Positions 32,212-44,879 of a stretch of DNA of 64,000 nt are shown here, piece after piece. The notes beneath the pieces were generated by a model that did not search any database, had not been told where the DNA came from, and saw only the letters and a list, made by a program, of their open reading frames with translations. The DNA is from Timema cristinae (Eukaryota; Arthropoda; Insecta; Phasmatodea; Timematidae), in contig JBCFYV010011135.1 in the NCBI GenBank assembly GCA_039000515.1, positions 31,153,876-31,217,875 on the forward strand. Reading direction: 5' to 3'. Position 1 is the stretch's first letter; every line of letters begins with the position of its first letter. A program made the translations under genes and the position numbers.

Positions 32212-33820
32212 GTAAAAAGTTCATCGAAATTATGATTCACTTGATATAGATGTTTTGTCTTTGATTTGTAGCTAACTTGTATATATTTGGGTTGTCGCTT
32301 TTAAATATATTATTTAGGTATCAGGATTGTAATGTAATTTGCTAATATTGATAAGAACTAGCAAAATACTGTAATCAGTTCTAATTAAATTTGAATATTG
32401 ATTTAGCAAAAAAACATTTCCAACAATGATTTAGTAACCGATTGAACTGTTTGCGTGTTACATTTCATAAACTTAAAATTGCGCTCTATTGAGATTGTGG
32501 AGTATCCTGTAACTTTTCTTCCTTTGAAAATTATTGTTTATATTACGGAGCTGGTAGTGGTAGATAAGATAGAAATGAATAAGCCACGTTGTTCTTAGAG
32601 GGCTAGCTTTCATAACACAGGGCACAAAGTTGCAACAATACAATCACAGTCTTAGGCGCACGGGCGCCAAGAAACATTATCGCCTAATGTAAGGAGTGAA
32701 GGTTTGGAAATACTTTGCTGTGCTCCGGTATTTCATGGAGTCATAAGTGTCTGTCATTTCGAATAAGATAAAACCGGGGTAAAAGTATTATTAGCACCGT
32801 TGTGTAAGTTTTGTCATTAGATGAATGATAACGCTCTAAATGAAGACATGTCTTTTAATAGTTGTATACATTTCCAGTGTCTTTATTTATAAATCAAGAA
32901 CCACACTCATTTTATTAGTAGGCTTCTGTTCATGTTAGTTAGCTTAAAAAGTTATTTTTTACTTTCTGTGAAACGAGAAATTCGATAGGAAGATTGCACG
33001 AGAGTGATATGCGATGTGAAAAAGATAAAAAAATAAAAGTAATTCTTAACTAGAGAATTGTTGACACAGACAAGCTCTTCTTTCGTGTGTGAACAAGTAA
33101 GTAACTTGGACTTTTGTTTTGACCGCGAAAAAAAAGGCCGATTCGCATATAAAATAACTTAACTTGTACATAAAGCATCTAGATTAGATCGCAAGTAATC
33201 GATTTATTTATTAAGTTTGAATTCAAATTCTTTGTTATGAAATGCATTGCCACGCTAGCGCTCCTGGCGGGTAATTATGTGAAACAACTCCTTATCTGCG
33301 CAGCATTTATTCTGCTCAACAATATAGTAATTAAATTGTAAACGGAGCATCTAAAAGTTCAAAATATAGTCCTCAATAATGTATTCATTTCAATACAGTT
33401 TAAAAATATCTAAAACAGTAAGTTATATTTTGTTTTAAACTTTAGTGACTGATAGCCAACCCTAAGCTAACGAAAATAAATATCTAGTTAAAGACTACTA
33501 AAAGGTAAATAAATAACAAAATATTGGTTGAAATGTCACACTTATGATAGGTTATAACTTTATAATAATAATAACATTTTTTAGTAATAAATTCACACTT
33601 CAGTATTGTTAATATTCTGATTCATATACAATTTTTACCGTTTTATAACATGATAAATACTTAGTCATTTCTAGAATCTTGCATTTTAATTAGGTTTTTT
33701 TTAAATGTGATTTATTTCTAGTTTACTCACTAATACTAACTGACACACGTGTTTTAAATTAATTTTTTCAAGCATTAGCCGTGTTTAATAAATAATAATG
33801 ATACAAGACCTTTTCTCTCT

Positions 33821-33850
33821 CGACGGGTAGTAAGACGCGGTGATAATAAT
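33821..33850 (+). repeat. SINE 3'-terminal fragment
   Basis: CGGGTAGTAAGACGCGGTGA followed by TAATAAT. Only the shared tail is present. Confidence 0.7.
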
Positions 33851-34744
33851 TCTCTCTCTCTCTCTCTTAACATAGGCTTAGGGCAGAGCTTTTGTCATGC
33901 AATTTTACTGATATTTTTTTAACGACCTATGTTGGTCGTAAGTCGCTACAGGCTGACCGAAATCCTTCGACTTCAATTTTGTTCTCTTTATATTCTTGTA
34001 TGCACCCTGTCTTACTACCCATCCTGGCCACTTTTCCTGGGACAGAACCTTATCTCACAGCTAGAAAAGTTACATATTTACTTACTTATCTAATACTAGG
34101 TTTACTTTCAAGTGTTCATAGATCAAGTCATGTCATGTCAGGTTTAAATAACCATTACTTATGTTCAGTCATCTATTGCATTTAAATAGCTATTCTTATT
34201 GATTTAATCCAAAAGATAAATGATATGATGTTGACACTTTCAACTGTAATTGGTATGAATCTATGATTTAAGAACATTGTTTGAAAAATAGCACTGTTTG
34301 GTTAGTTATAGTTCATGTTTGATTTAGTCGACCTGGTGGTGGTTGTGGTGATGCTTAAGAATGTTTATCGATTGACCTTCAAATGTACGTTGCCTGTAAA
34401 AAAAGTATTTTCTACATTGTGCTCCAAATATTTATTGTTAAGAAAATAGAGGTATAGTTCTTGCTAACAAAGGGGCAGCGTAGATTTTAAATAGAGGAAA
34501 AGTATAGCGGTTATTTCAAGTTGTCCTCCCTCGTTAGAGCTCAAAACACTGTTGCTTAACTTATTATTAAAAATATGGTATATAACTTGTGACAAACATA
34601 TCTAGCTGATAAGCTATCTAATCAAAAACTAAAAAAAAAGTTCTACCCGGGGGTTTGGAGTCGGCACATCAAGCCTTCGACTCTTGGCTCATCTTTTTTG
34701 TCTACTATCCAACTCATTCATAAATTAATTATTCTAACAAATTA

Positions 34745-35025
34745 TTATTATCACCGCATTTTACTACCCGTCCGGGTTATACGCACTTACGCTAATGTGT
34801 AATGGTAGGGTGATTGTGAGATGAAATGGAGGACCTACAGTTTAACGTGGGATCCGAACCACGGTGGAGGCCTGCATTCCTCACATTCACAAGTTGTGAT
34901 AATAGTCTTGTCAGAGGTGAAGGAAGGGTTTGGTAATCGGATAAATCTGTGCCGGCACCGAGGATTGAACCCCGGACCTCCAGCACAGAAGTCCGACACT
35001 TTACCCCCTATACCACCAGGTAACC
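34745..35025 (-). repeat. SINE-A with 9-bp target duplication
   Basis: Minus-strand, full length, flanked by AACAAATTA (34736-34744 and 35026-35034). Lies in intron 1 opposite to the gene. Confidence 0.88.
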
Positions 35026-35336
35026 AACAAATTAATCGAAATAAAATGCTTCAATAGAGACGACTTCGTGGCAAGCATCCCTGGCATCGTGAATTTTTAT
35101 TTTGGATGATTTCTGTCAATCAAAATTATAAATATTGGTCTTAAAGAATAAAAAAAAAGTAAAAAACCAAATTATATAAACACCACATATTGTTATAAAA
35201 TTATTATGAGTTTTGATTTTGAAGCCAGAGTCGAACTCTGTAAATTTTTACCAACTTTCGACTCCACTCAAAATTGCTTTTGACTCCACCACAGCTTTGG
35301 CTCTAACTACATTTTCTCCTTTAATTTATGTTTCAG

Positions 35337-35467
35337 TTAAAACATTATTTGAAGAAGTTAAATATGAAAGGCCCCATCCTGAGGAAATGTCTGGCACAGA
35401 TGTCCAAACGCTCCGTAGTCCGGCTCAAAAGATTGTCTTCCAAGGAGATTGAAACACACACCAGATG
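35337..35467 (+). CDS. MYND gene exon 2
   Basis: Acceptor TTTATGTTTCAG|TTA and donor AGATG|GTAAGT bound a 131-bp exon. In phase 0 it gives 43 codons without a stop (LKHYLKKLNMKGPILRKCLA, then basic QMSKRSVVRLKRLS) and leaves two bases (TG) that combine with the first base of exon 3 to give Cys. Agreement of phase with both neighbours makes this exon convincing. The segment is strongly basic and could be a nuclear or nucleolar localisation region. That is inference. Confidence 0.8.
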
Positions 35468-35830
35468 GTAAGTCTATTGTGTCATTAGCTAGACTGTACG
35501 TAATGTGTTGTTAGTAGTAAGGATGTGGTATTGTTACTGTTACTGTACTGTTATCGATAACAGTAAGTATCGGTATCAAAATGCACATACACTTTTATGC
35601 TTCGTCTGCATGGGACATCTCAGGTTAACCGAGTTAATTAAACCTCCAAAAGCTTTGTTTGTGATGACCGTCCTTATTGATAAAGGAAGGGGTAGTAAGA
35701 CCGGTTGCCATTCGCCCAGGTATCGGGATGTATTGATAAACAAGGCTAAAAGAACATCTAAAAGAGATTGAATGATATAGTTTCAGAATATGAGTGAGAA
35801 TTGAGAAATAGTGTCATTTGTTCTTACTCA

Positions 35831-36007
35831 GGTGACTTGGCGCTCTAGGGGTAAGATGTCAGACTTCTGTGCTGAGGGTCCGGGGTTCAATTCTCGGTCC
35901 CGGCACAGATTTATCTGATTACCAAACCCTTCCTTCACCTCTGACAAGACGTGTTTAATCACAACTTGTGAATGTGTGGAATGCCAGGCCTCTACTGTGG
36001 TTCGGAT
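35831..36007 (+). repeat. SINE-A lacking its 3' tail
   Basis: Plus-strand tRNA-like head and body up to GTGGTTCGGAT. The tail shared by all SINEs here is missing, so the copy was truncated after insertion. Confidence 0.82.
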
Positions 36008-36256
36008 TTGAGAGTTTCTTTTTAGTATTTCTAAAAATTTGATTGTTAAAAAAAGTTTAAATAATTTTGTTAGGAATTTATATTTGAAGAGTGGTTTTTT
36101 TTAAGAAAAAAACATTACTATGGTTAGTTTACTAACCTGTTTTTTGAAAACTTTGTATCCAAGTTATAATGTACTTTACGAGAAAGTTTGTACAGTTGGT
36201 TTGTACCTTTATATTTTCATATCTTTCATAATGTCTTTAACGTTGAGGTGTAAATT

Positions 36257-36656
36257 GACAGGGTGTCTACCATCCGGGAAAATCAGGGTAAAACTATAAT
36301 TTGAAGTGATCGAGAAAAAACTGGAATAAGTCGGGAATTTGGAAAATCCCAATAAAAATCCAGGAAAATGATATTTTACTCAAAATATGAAATACAATAA
36401 TCTGTAAATTTTGTCATATTTTTGTTTGTAGCTGTGTAATATATTTTTTTTAATTCCTAGTAAACAATTTTAATACAAATTAAAAAAAGACTATTCAAAT
36501 TTTAAAACTTATTATTCATAAAAAAAGATTAATAGAAAACCGATTGGGGGGGGGGGGGGGGGGGTTAGAAGGATGTGACATACTTTTTTAGTCTGGAATT
36601 TTAGGAAATGATCAAGGAAAAGGTTGGGGATTTCATTGGTCAAGTTGAGTAGACAC
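36257..36656. repeat. Dispersed repeat, empty-site copy
   Basis: Starts CAGGGTGTCTACCATCCG and ends TTGGTCAAGTTGAGTAGACA. Parallel to 49378-50282, which carries a ~485 bp insertion after ATATGAAATAC. Includes a G19 tract. Confidence 0.8.
36546..36564. repeat. Poly-G tract (G19)
   Basis: Uninterrupted G19. The corresponding place in the 49-50 kb copy has a shorter GGGGGAGAGGGGGGG tract, so the run has expanded here. Confidence 0.9.
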
Positions 36657-36996
36657 CATGAATTGAGTAGTTGAGATTCTTACTATAAATGTTCGTCGGT
36701 GTGTTTTATAGAAATGGTATGTGATATCCTGGTCTAGCGGCGATTGGCACTTTCTCACTAATTGAAGGCCACCTTAAATAGTACAAGGCAGAAATCTGAT
36801 TCAAGAAATGCAAAAATGTTATTAGAGTAGAAAAGGATTTAGGATTGAACACTTAAGAAGATCAAGTAAAATATATGACATCATTATTTTTATAGGTTAA
36901 GAATACATCATACATTTTTATTGCCAATTTGTGAACTATAAACATTTATGTAGGTTTATTTGTTTAATATTTCATCTTGCTTTATTTTTTTTCCAG

Positions 36997-39900
36997 CCAT
37001 AACCGATTCCAGAATAATCACTCGAGCTATTCATACCAGAACCAAGAAGTGAGGTTTGATAAACATACTCACCTTACAGCGAGCAAATCTTTCAAACTTA
37101 ATCAAGACTACAAAAAAAGAAAATATCACGCCATGTCGCACAAAGAGAAGGCTAGAAAATATTTCGAGACTAACCCTAACAGTTTGCAAAGTGAAAAAAA
37201 CAATGCCGAGGTCATAAACACACCGAGTAGGCCAATGGATGACGAATGTAAAAAGACTAAGAATGTTAAAAGCTCTTCCTGTAAAACAAACTCAAGCTTC
37301 CCTTATTCGTCTCCAAACGATCATCACGTTTCTTCCGATGTAAGGTCACAACCGATGAATGTTTCTTACAATAGTAGTTCACCGGATCTTCCTACCGGTG
37401 CTTCCGTCTCAAGTGTAAATTTGGTTTCTAAAAGTTCAAATGCACGGTATTGTGATAAGTCCCCAACAGATAGACAACCGGAATCCGGGGAGAAAAAATA
37501 TTTTTTGCAAAGACTTGAAGTGTATTATAAGAACAGTGGTGACCGTCGGTTCTTATACAAACAAAAGAAACTCTCTAACACGGTTGAGAAACAAAAGTTC
37601 GGTGGAAAAAAAAACGGACGCTCGGTTTTGGATGGCAATACAACTAAAATTAAACCAGCGGAGGGAACCGATTCTGACCCATTGCTGCCATCTCATCTAG
37701 GAACTGTCGGGAGCATAAGAAAACATAACCAAAGTAGAAATAATTTGACCGATTTGGACGAATCCTTTTCAAGCATTGACCACACACAAGCTAACAAAGA
37801 TAAGACTGAAAAAATATCTTCTAGTCAATCATTAAACATCTGTAAAACTAGTATCTCATTTAATAATAATGATTTAAAACACTCGAATTTGACATCTTGC
37901 AAAGGAAGTAACCCCCATAAAAATGACGAGGCTAATAAAATCGTCACATGTAGTCAAAACAAGGAAAGACAATCTTTTGTCTCCCCTTTCCAAAAGGAAT
38001 TCGCCAAACACACAATGGCCAAAGAAGCTACACAAATTCATACCAAATCTTCTGTTAAAAAAACACATACGACGACGACGACGGATTCACACTTTACTTC
38101 ATTCATATACGGCAAGAAAAATGTGACGGATCGCTTCAACAGTGTAGTGGCGAGAAAGAGAAACTACGCATCTGAAAAATCGGATGAAAATGCCGGTCAT
38201 CACGCCAAAAAGCTAGGCCAAGGCGGAACAAATATAACAACTGATTCACCTGAAGCATTGGTGACCAATAGTAATAATCTACCTCAGAATAACAATCCCA
38301 TTAAAGTTAAGCAACAAATAAATGATAATGAAAAGGGCAATGTATCCGAAGAAAATGTTTTAAGCAACCAAACCCCTAAGCCCTTGTCAAAACGCAAAAT
38401 GATCCTTTGAATATATCACAAGATAAAAAATGCAAGAAAATAAGAAACAAGAAGAGTAAAAGTCTTGAAGAAAAATTTTGCCTGTTGTTTGGGGAAGATG
38501 AAGATTATTATATAAATAAAGAAAACACACTCGGAAACAATAGAACTACAACTCAAGGTGATAGTTCAAAGATTAATGTTGGTAGTACACCTAAAGATAT
38601 TGATGATAATATTAATAAAACATTAAAAGATGAAGTTGACCCACTAGTATCGAAACGAGTTCTTGCCCAACAACTGAAGCAATTAAAATGCTGAACAGTG
38701 AAGGTGCTTTAGATATAACATCTCTTGGACTTGATACTTTGGATAAATTATTCCCAAGTATGGTGGCTAACAAGCACAATCAGGAGAATAATATAAAAGT
38801 ATTGGCTGGTTCGGAAACTGAAAAAACAACACAGGCGGTTGGAAAAATACAAAGTAGCCTGCAGGATATAGTCATGACAGTAATCGATTCAACTGATCTG
38901 GGGGCGACCAAAGTAATTGAAATAGGTGCCGACAATAGTGTTTCAGAGAATCATACTCACAATAGAAATATCTCTGAAAATGGGGTACCAAACACGAGGT
39001 TAAACGAAAATGTACAACCAAAAGACACACCCATTCAAAACGGCCATACCAACTATAATTTGATCCAGATCAACGCTGGTAGAGCTGTGGAAAACACCAC
39101 AAAGGTGATCGGCTCTAACGCAAAGAACAATGGTATTAATAATGAAGGGCACAAACTCGCACTAGATATTAATGTCGGTTCTGATAAACATCAGACACAA
39201 GAAATGGAATGTGATACAAACGAAGAGTCCTCAAACGCCCAACAAGAACTACACATTAGTATCATTAACAAAGTTGTGCAGCAATCATTGGTCGAGTCTG
39301 ATTCAAGAGATCCAAAATACACAAACCCAATAAAGATACATACTAGCCCAGGGGTGCATTTAATAAACCTTGAAAATACGTCGCCCATCAATACCCACGA
39401 CTCTGAGCATGACGACTCAACAGCTTTAGCCAATACAAATGGCGCGAGTCATGAAAAGGGCGAAGCTGCAGTTAACTGTGGTTCAGATACCGCTCCGAAC
39501 AAGAGTCACAGCGATAGAATACGAGTGAGGACTACCCAATTCTTGATGGCTAAAGAGCATCAGCTGACAGAATTACAGCTTATGGGATCACCAAACTTGT
39601 TATGGACGCAATCTTTAAATTCGTCAGATCAGTCACCATCAAACTCCACCGCGGGACCGGCCCCAGAGTCGGGTTCATCTGGTACTCCAAGTCTTCTTGG
39701 ACCAACACAGCCAATGACTGTCTCAAATTACTCTTCAAATGAGACTAGACCCTTGAATAAATCTTTGGAAACAAATTCAGCTGGGGGTGTGACCACCCAA
39801 GATAGATCTTTAGCTTTTGCAAACGAAAACGTGGACATAACTACAATTTTAGACAGCATTAAACTATTGCAACTGTCTGAATTGATTTACACTATAATTT

Positions 39901-42900
39901 TGGAAATGAGGCGGTTTATTTGCCGTAAATTGGAGGCGAAAAGGCTTTCAAGTATTGTTGCGCAGACAGAAGCTAGTGCGGCCCAAAGTTCCTTTTATGA
40001 CTCTCTTTTGAGTAAACACAAGTTTTTCCTTAGATTATTAGGAAATCACTTTAATTGTTTTAGAAACTATTACTTTAGTAAATATGTGCACAATAATATA
40101 GCATTACATTTTCCTGAAAGTAAAATTTTACACAATGAAGTTTTAAAGTGTTTTGATATTATCATCGGCACACATCAACAAATAGTATCACATTATATGG
40201 TACAGAGGGGAAAAGAAGGCTTATCTAATTCAAGTCAAATCCAAGGCGACAAAACTAATCAGCCTTCGTGGTGGCTTCACAGCAACACAGCGCTCAACAA
40301 GCTTATTCAGCACCCGCGCCTCAGTACAACAATTCCCAAACCAATTATTCCGCAAGCTGGGACAACAACGCTCCAGTCACGCCCTCCTCCACTGCCCGCG
40401 GAAACTTCTCGGATAACAATCTGGGCAGCACTTATCTTAACAATTCTTTACCACCACAATCTAATAATGACCCTATAATAAACCAGAATGGAGCCCTACC
40501 AAGTTATGAAAACCATTCAAGTTTTCGCCAGTCCTTACAGAATCAGCAAAATTTAGTTCCTACTAACATTAACGTCGATTCGCCCACAAATGTTTTCGCC
40601 AACAACATTTATAACCAACATGCTCCTAATGTTAATCCTTTTCAAGATTCTTCACACCGAAATAACTCCCAGGATTCTTCAAGCATAAATTTGCATTCAC
40701 TCTTACAGCAAAACTCTTGTTTTGAGACACCAAAACAGTCATTGGCTCCTCCAAGGTTGAACAACTACTACCACCATTCTAACAATATTAACTTCCAACA
40801 GCCTCGGTCCGGTGGTCCTCCAAATGTGTCCCCAATCGGAAACTCCAACCAAAATGGATCGGGAGGGCAGCTACATTATAGAACTGCTACCACGAGTTTT
40901 CAAACTTGCTCACCCACAGTGCAAGAGAACCAAAACTATCTACATCAGACCCCCAAAGAGCCACCAGCGGCTACACATGTCAAAACGAGTTTACAGACGA
41001 CAAAGACCAATTTTACATGTACAAACACAAACTCTTCAGCAACCAAGCCAAGCAAAAGTAAAGTTTTGAATCCACCCAAGAAAGTGGGCGAGACTAAAAG
41101 GAAGAGCCTTCTCAAAAAAGGAAGCACTACGAATGTCCCGAGACCTGTTGGCCCCGCTGCTTGTCCGGCCCCACAGATGAGCAACCAGCCACCTACAAAT
41201 GCCGAACCAGGCTTTCTTAACGCGCACCAGACTCAACCCATGCACTACAATACTTCATTCGTCAATAATAACTACGCAAGAGACAACCAGTACCTCGGAC
41301 AGCAAACGTTACATCAAAACCAATCATATCAGCAGAACTCGGTCTCAAATATCGCTTCGGGTTACCCTGGGGTTGTTGATTCGACAAACGCTGCGCAAGG
41401 AAATGTGTCCAAAAGATCTGAGCAATTCAACGGGAATCGATATTCTTCAGCCTCAGCAGCGCCTTACGCTGATGGGAATCTAAGCCCTTATCGCCAACAA
41501 GCAAGACCCAATGAATCCATCTCTTTAGAACACAGCTCTTTCCCTCACTCAAGTACGACTCAACAATACACTGCACCGCAGTATTATTCGTACCATCCCC
41601 AGACGTCTCCCGGAAATCTACGACAGACCGTCGTACATTACGCGGCTCAACCGTCCGTCGGCCAAAATATGGGTAGTCCCATGTCTCAACACAATTTGAG
41701 TCGGCAGTATCCGGGGCAACAACAAAACCCAAGTAGGCCTTCTGTAAATCCAGTTGCCCAATATTCTGCTACTTACCCTCAATCGACAGTAAACTCTCAA
41801 TACACTTCCCCGGCGGTGAATACCAATTCACATTCCATGCCCGTCCAACCAGCGAACATTGCACAACCTGGGGCTCCCACCTTGACCAATCCGCCCTTGG
41901 CGGCAAGTAAGACCCAGGTGTACATTTCAGAAGGCTCACTGCCCAACCAGGACATTATCGACTCTAACTTGGGACTTAAAGGGGTTCAATCTCGCACTGT
42001 CCAGATGCTTCAATGTAAGAAAAATAATAATCTTCCTATGTATGATCAAGAAAGTTTGCAACAAAATTCTCAAACTTCTTTGGGGCAGGCGGATATCAAC
42101 AGGGGTGGCGGCCCGGCGCATTATTCCGGCCAGAAGACGCCCGTCGTCGATACCTCACAAACGAAAAATAGCTATCAGCGCCTGTTCGAAGAAAATGTGA
42201 AGAACAAACTAGGTTTTAATCCGTCTATCTTCGGACCTTCAAAAAATCAGAAAGACAAAGTGGCATGTCAAAACATATTACAGACTCAACTTAAATCAGC
42301 CAAAATTGCAGATTCGACACTGTCGCACAACACGCAACAAGTAGCGACATCCTCTGGTAATTCGGCTCTGAATATGTTTGCGTTGGAACCTACACCACCT
42401 AAACATCATGCCAGTGCTATCAATCAACATAATCACCCTCAAAATCAACACAATCCACCGTATAATGGTAATACCACACCTCTTAATCATCACGCTCCAC
42501 CTCCTAATGGACATACTACACCTCCTAATCAACACAGTCCAGCTCCTAATGGACATACTACACCTCACAACCGACACGCTACACCTCCTAATCAACACAG
42601 TCCAGCTCCTAATGGACATACTACACCTCACAACCGACACGCTACACCTCCCAATCAACACAATCCAGCTCCTAATGGACATACTACACCTCACAACCGA
42701 CACGCTACACCTCCTAATCAACACAGTCCAGCTCCTAATCAACTCGTTACACTTCCTGGTCAATACTCACCGGCACTCAATAAACTTTACTCGCTTGCCT
42801 ACCAAAATCCCTCTCCTCAGCAAATCGGAGAGATGCCCAGAAGAAGTTCCATTTCCCAATCAAGACTGCAGAAATTGTTGACTTCACCGTCCATGTCGGT

Positions 42901-42952
42901 GCTAGATAAACGCCTTTCGACAGAACCGCCAAGATCAAATGATGTTACTATG
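36997..42952 (+). CDS. MYND gene exon 3, giant low-complexity exon
   Basis: A 5,956-bp exon between TTTTTTTTCCAG and ATG|GTAAATAC. It is open in three successive frames: to about 38396, about 38400-38684, about 38688-40265, then back to the first. Each shift equals loss of one base, and the first two points are AAAA runs. The ~1,986-codon product is mainly disordered. The first third is rich in Ser, Asn and Lys. The middle has acidic spots such as LLFGEDEDYY. A hydrophobic helical island lies at 39832-40206 (protein about 1017-1141, e.g. LLQLSELIYTIILEMRRF). The remainder is rich in Gln, Asn, Pro, Tyr and Ser. A His/Pro 21-residue repeat sits at 42450-42740. No known domain is recognised. Such Q/N-rich tracts are common in RNA-granule and transcription proteins. 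Confidence 0.82.
42445..42745 (+). repeat. 63-bp coding tandem repeat in exon 3
   Basis: Four to five units with PAPNGHTTPHNRHATPPNQH content (21 residues per unit). The period is a multiple of three, so the frame survives. Open frames on other strands and frames across it are by-products. Confidence 0.9.
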
Positions 42953-43003
42953 GTAAATACATTTCATTCAATGAATTAATCTTTCCTTCTTTTATTTTCC
43001 TCT

Positions 43004-43203
43004 TAGGACAGGGAGATCGAGGTTCGAATCTTGGTCGGGTGAACTGGGGGGGTCCTAAACGATTTTCCACCCTCCCTCCACGCAAATGCGGGTTCACTTC
43101 CTCTAATTCAACCTTCCCAATTTCGAATCTATTAGTGTAATTAGTACTTAAAGCGTATAACTCGAACGGGTAGTAAGACGCGGTGCTAAATAATAATAAT
43201 AAT
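43004..43203 (+). repeat. SINE-B, 5' truncated, 50 bp after a splice donor
   Basis: Starts within the head at GACAGGGAGATCGAGG and keeps the B-box, body and TAATAATAATAATAATT tail. Sense orientation relative to the gene. Confidence 0.88.
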
Positions 43204-43224
43204 TTTTGCTCTTTTTTGTATTTT

Positions 43225-43310
43225 TTATGTACCCTGTCTTACTGACCATCCAGGTAGTCCAATATTCATAGTAAGAACCTAATCTGACAGCTAGAAAATT
43301 TACAAGATCT
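43225..43310. repeat. Short dispersed repeat (pair with 33990-34085)
   Basis: ACCCTGTCTTACTGACCATCC and TCTGACAGCTAGAAAA recur in order in intron 1. Confidence 0.6.
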
Positions 43311-44054
43311 ACTTCTAAATATTCATCAGGGTGTCTACTGGGTCACGAAAGTCCTTGAAAAGTCACAAATTTTCAATATTTTGGTCATAAAGTAAAAAAA
43401 AAAAAAAAAATTGTTTAAATTTCTCGTACATGGTAACAATGTGTAAAATGTCGACCCACGATGCCATGCGCTAGCCGTAAGCTTCATGATTGTTTCTACC
43501 AAGAACATGGTTAATGTTCACCATCTAGTTAAAGTTTAATGTTGCGTGAGAATGAATTATATAATGTTCAACCGTTTATCGAACGAATTTTGTGGTAAAA
43601 AAAAAAAAGTGGGATACCAAAAAAAATCAATAATTTTTGTTTCTCCAACTTAGTAGACAAACTGTTTGTACACTAGTCATGTGCTCTGCATACTGAAATT
43701 TTTTTAATAACAATGTTATCATGTTGACAAAAGAAAAAGAAGTTTGTATCCTATCAAAGGTTCATTGTATGAAAATTGGACTGTATAAATGTATAAACCA
43801 ATGAATAAATGATAGAAGAACTAGTATTTAGAGGATTATGTGCAAGACATTTAGTGCTAATTTGTGAAGTTTGAAGATTTCCCTCTTGTTCTACATCAGC
43901 TATGTTATTATTCTTTGACTAGCGGAAGTACCCGACTTTTCCTGGGGTAACCGCACAATGAATTGCGTCCCAGACAACCCCATTTTTTTAATATCAAACA
44001 GAAATAAAAAAAAAAACATCTGTTCATTGTATTTCTTCCATATGACATTTAAGG

Positions 44055-44225
44055 TCAATTGGTAGCGTGTCTGTCTACTAAGCAAAGGGTACCGGATTCG
44101 ATCCACCGGCACGGCCGAAAAGTCTATCATTGGTGAAATGTAGGTTCACCCTTTTTTTACAGTGATGAATTTAACAGCTGGGGGACTGGATGTTGTGTGT
44201 CTTTTAATCTTAAGTTAGGATCATA
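44055..44225 (+). repeat. tRNA-headed retroposon fragment, family D
   Basis: TTGGTAGCGTGTCTGTCTAC resembles an A-box region, and GGATTCGATCC a B-box. The body TGAAATGTAGGTTCACCC...TGATGAATTTAACAG is shared with 59556-59720. Confidence 0.65.
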
Positions 44226-44879
44226 AGGCAAATGGCAGGCCACAGGCTGGAAACTGTAATGGAGGTATATAAAAAAAGTTTTTTTTTTTCTCGAACCAGT
44301 TTTTAATAAATTCTAGCTTCTAGGTACATATGTTTGTTTGCAGGGGCTAACAATTTTAAAATTTAAGGCCTCTGCTTGCGGTAGATATGGCAGACAGATA
44401 AGCGAAACAAACTCTTTATTTTATTATAACATCCATTTGATGGTTGTTCTATAGTTCCATTTTTATAATCAAAGCTGTTATTCAATTGTCATACATGTTG
44501 TTGTTTTTCCCTTCAACTAGGCCACCCGAAAGTGAATATAGATTATAATACTTGCTGCGTTAAAAGGATCAAATCAGTATCTAATAAACTGAAAAAATTG
44601 ATAATACTAGACAATATAATGGTAGCTGAGAAATGGCCATGTAGTTGTTCAGTTTGAACACAATATTTAATTCTATGATGCACTATTTCAAAATATGATT
44701 CATACCAAAATAAAGTTGAAATATTCACCAAGGCTCTTTTTTCATTAACAACCCTATATTTAGACGTTTATTAATAGAAAACAAACTGAACTTGCGAAAA
44801 TGTGACATTAGCTTATTTTCAAATGACTTTTAATCATATCAGTGGAGCTATGAGACAACTCTCGATGAAAAAGGGTTCT

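Larger units (their letters stand above)
32212..35336 (+). other. Intron 1 of the MYND gene
   Basis: AT-rich intron starting GTAAAAAG and ending TTTATGTTTCAG. It contains a SINE tail fragment (33821-33850), a repeat at 33990-34085 related to 43225-43310, and one SINE-A (34745-35025). No embedded gene is supported. Confidence 0.6.
35468..36996 (+). other. Intron 2 of the MYND gene
   Basis: Bounded by GTAAGT and TTTTTTTTCCAG. Contains a 3'-truncated SINE-A and one copy of a dispersed repeat (36257-36656). Confidence 0.7.

Noticed and set aside
35213..35452. 79-residue ORF over exon 2
   Set aside because: Different frame from the one that joins exons 1 and 3; the splice-consistent frame was preferred.
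42296..42881. Minus- and plus-frame ORFs of 155 and 167 residues rich in Ile/Arg/Leu
   Set aside because: Alternative frames of the 63-bp coding repeat of exon 3.
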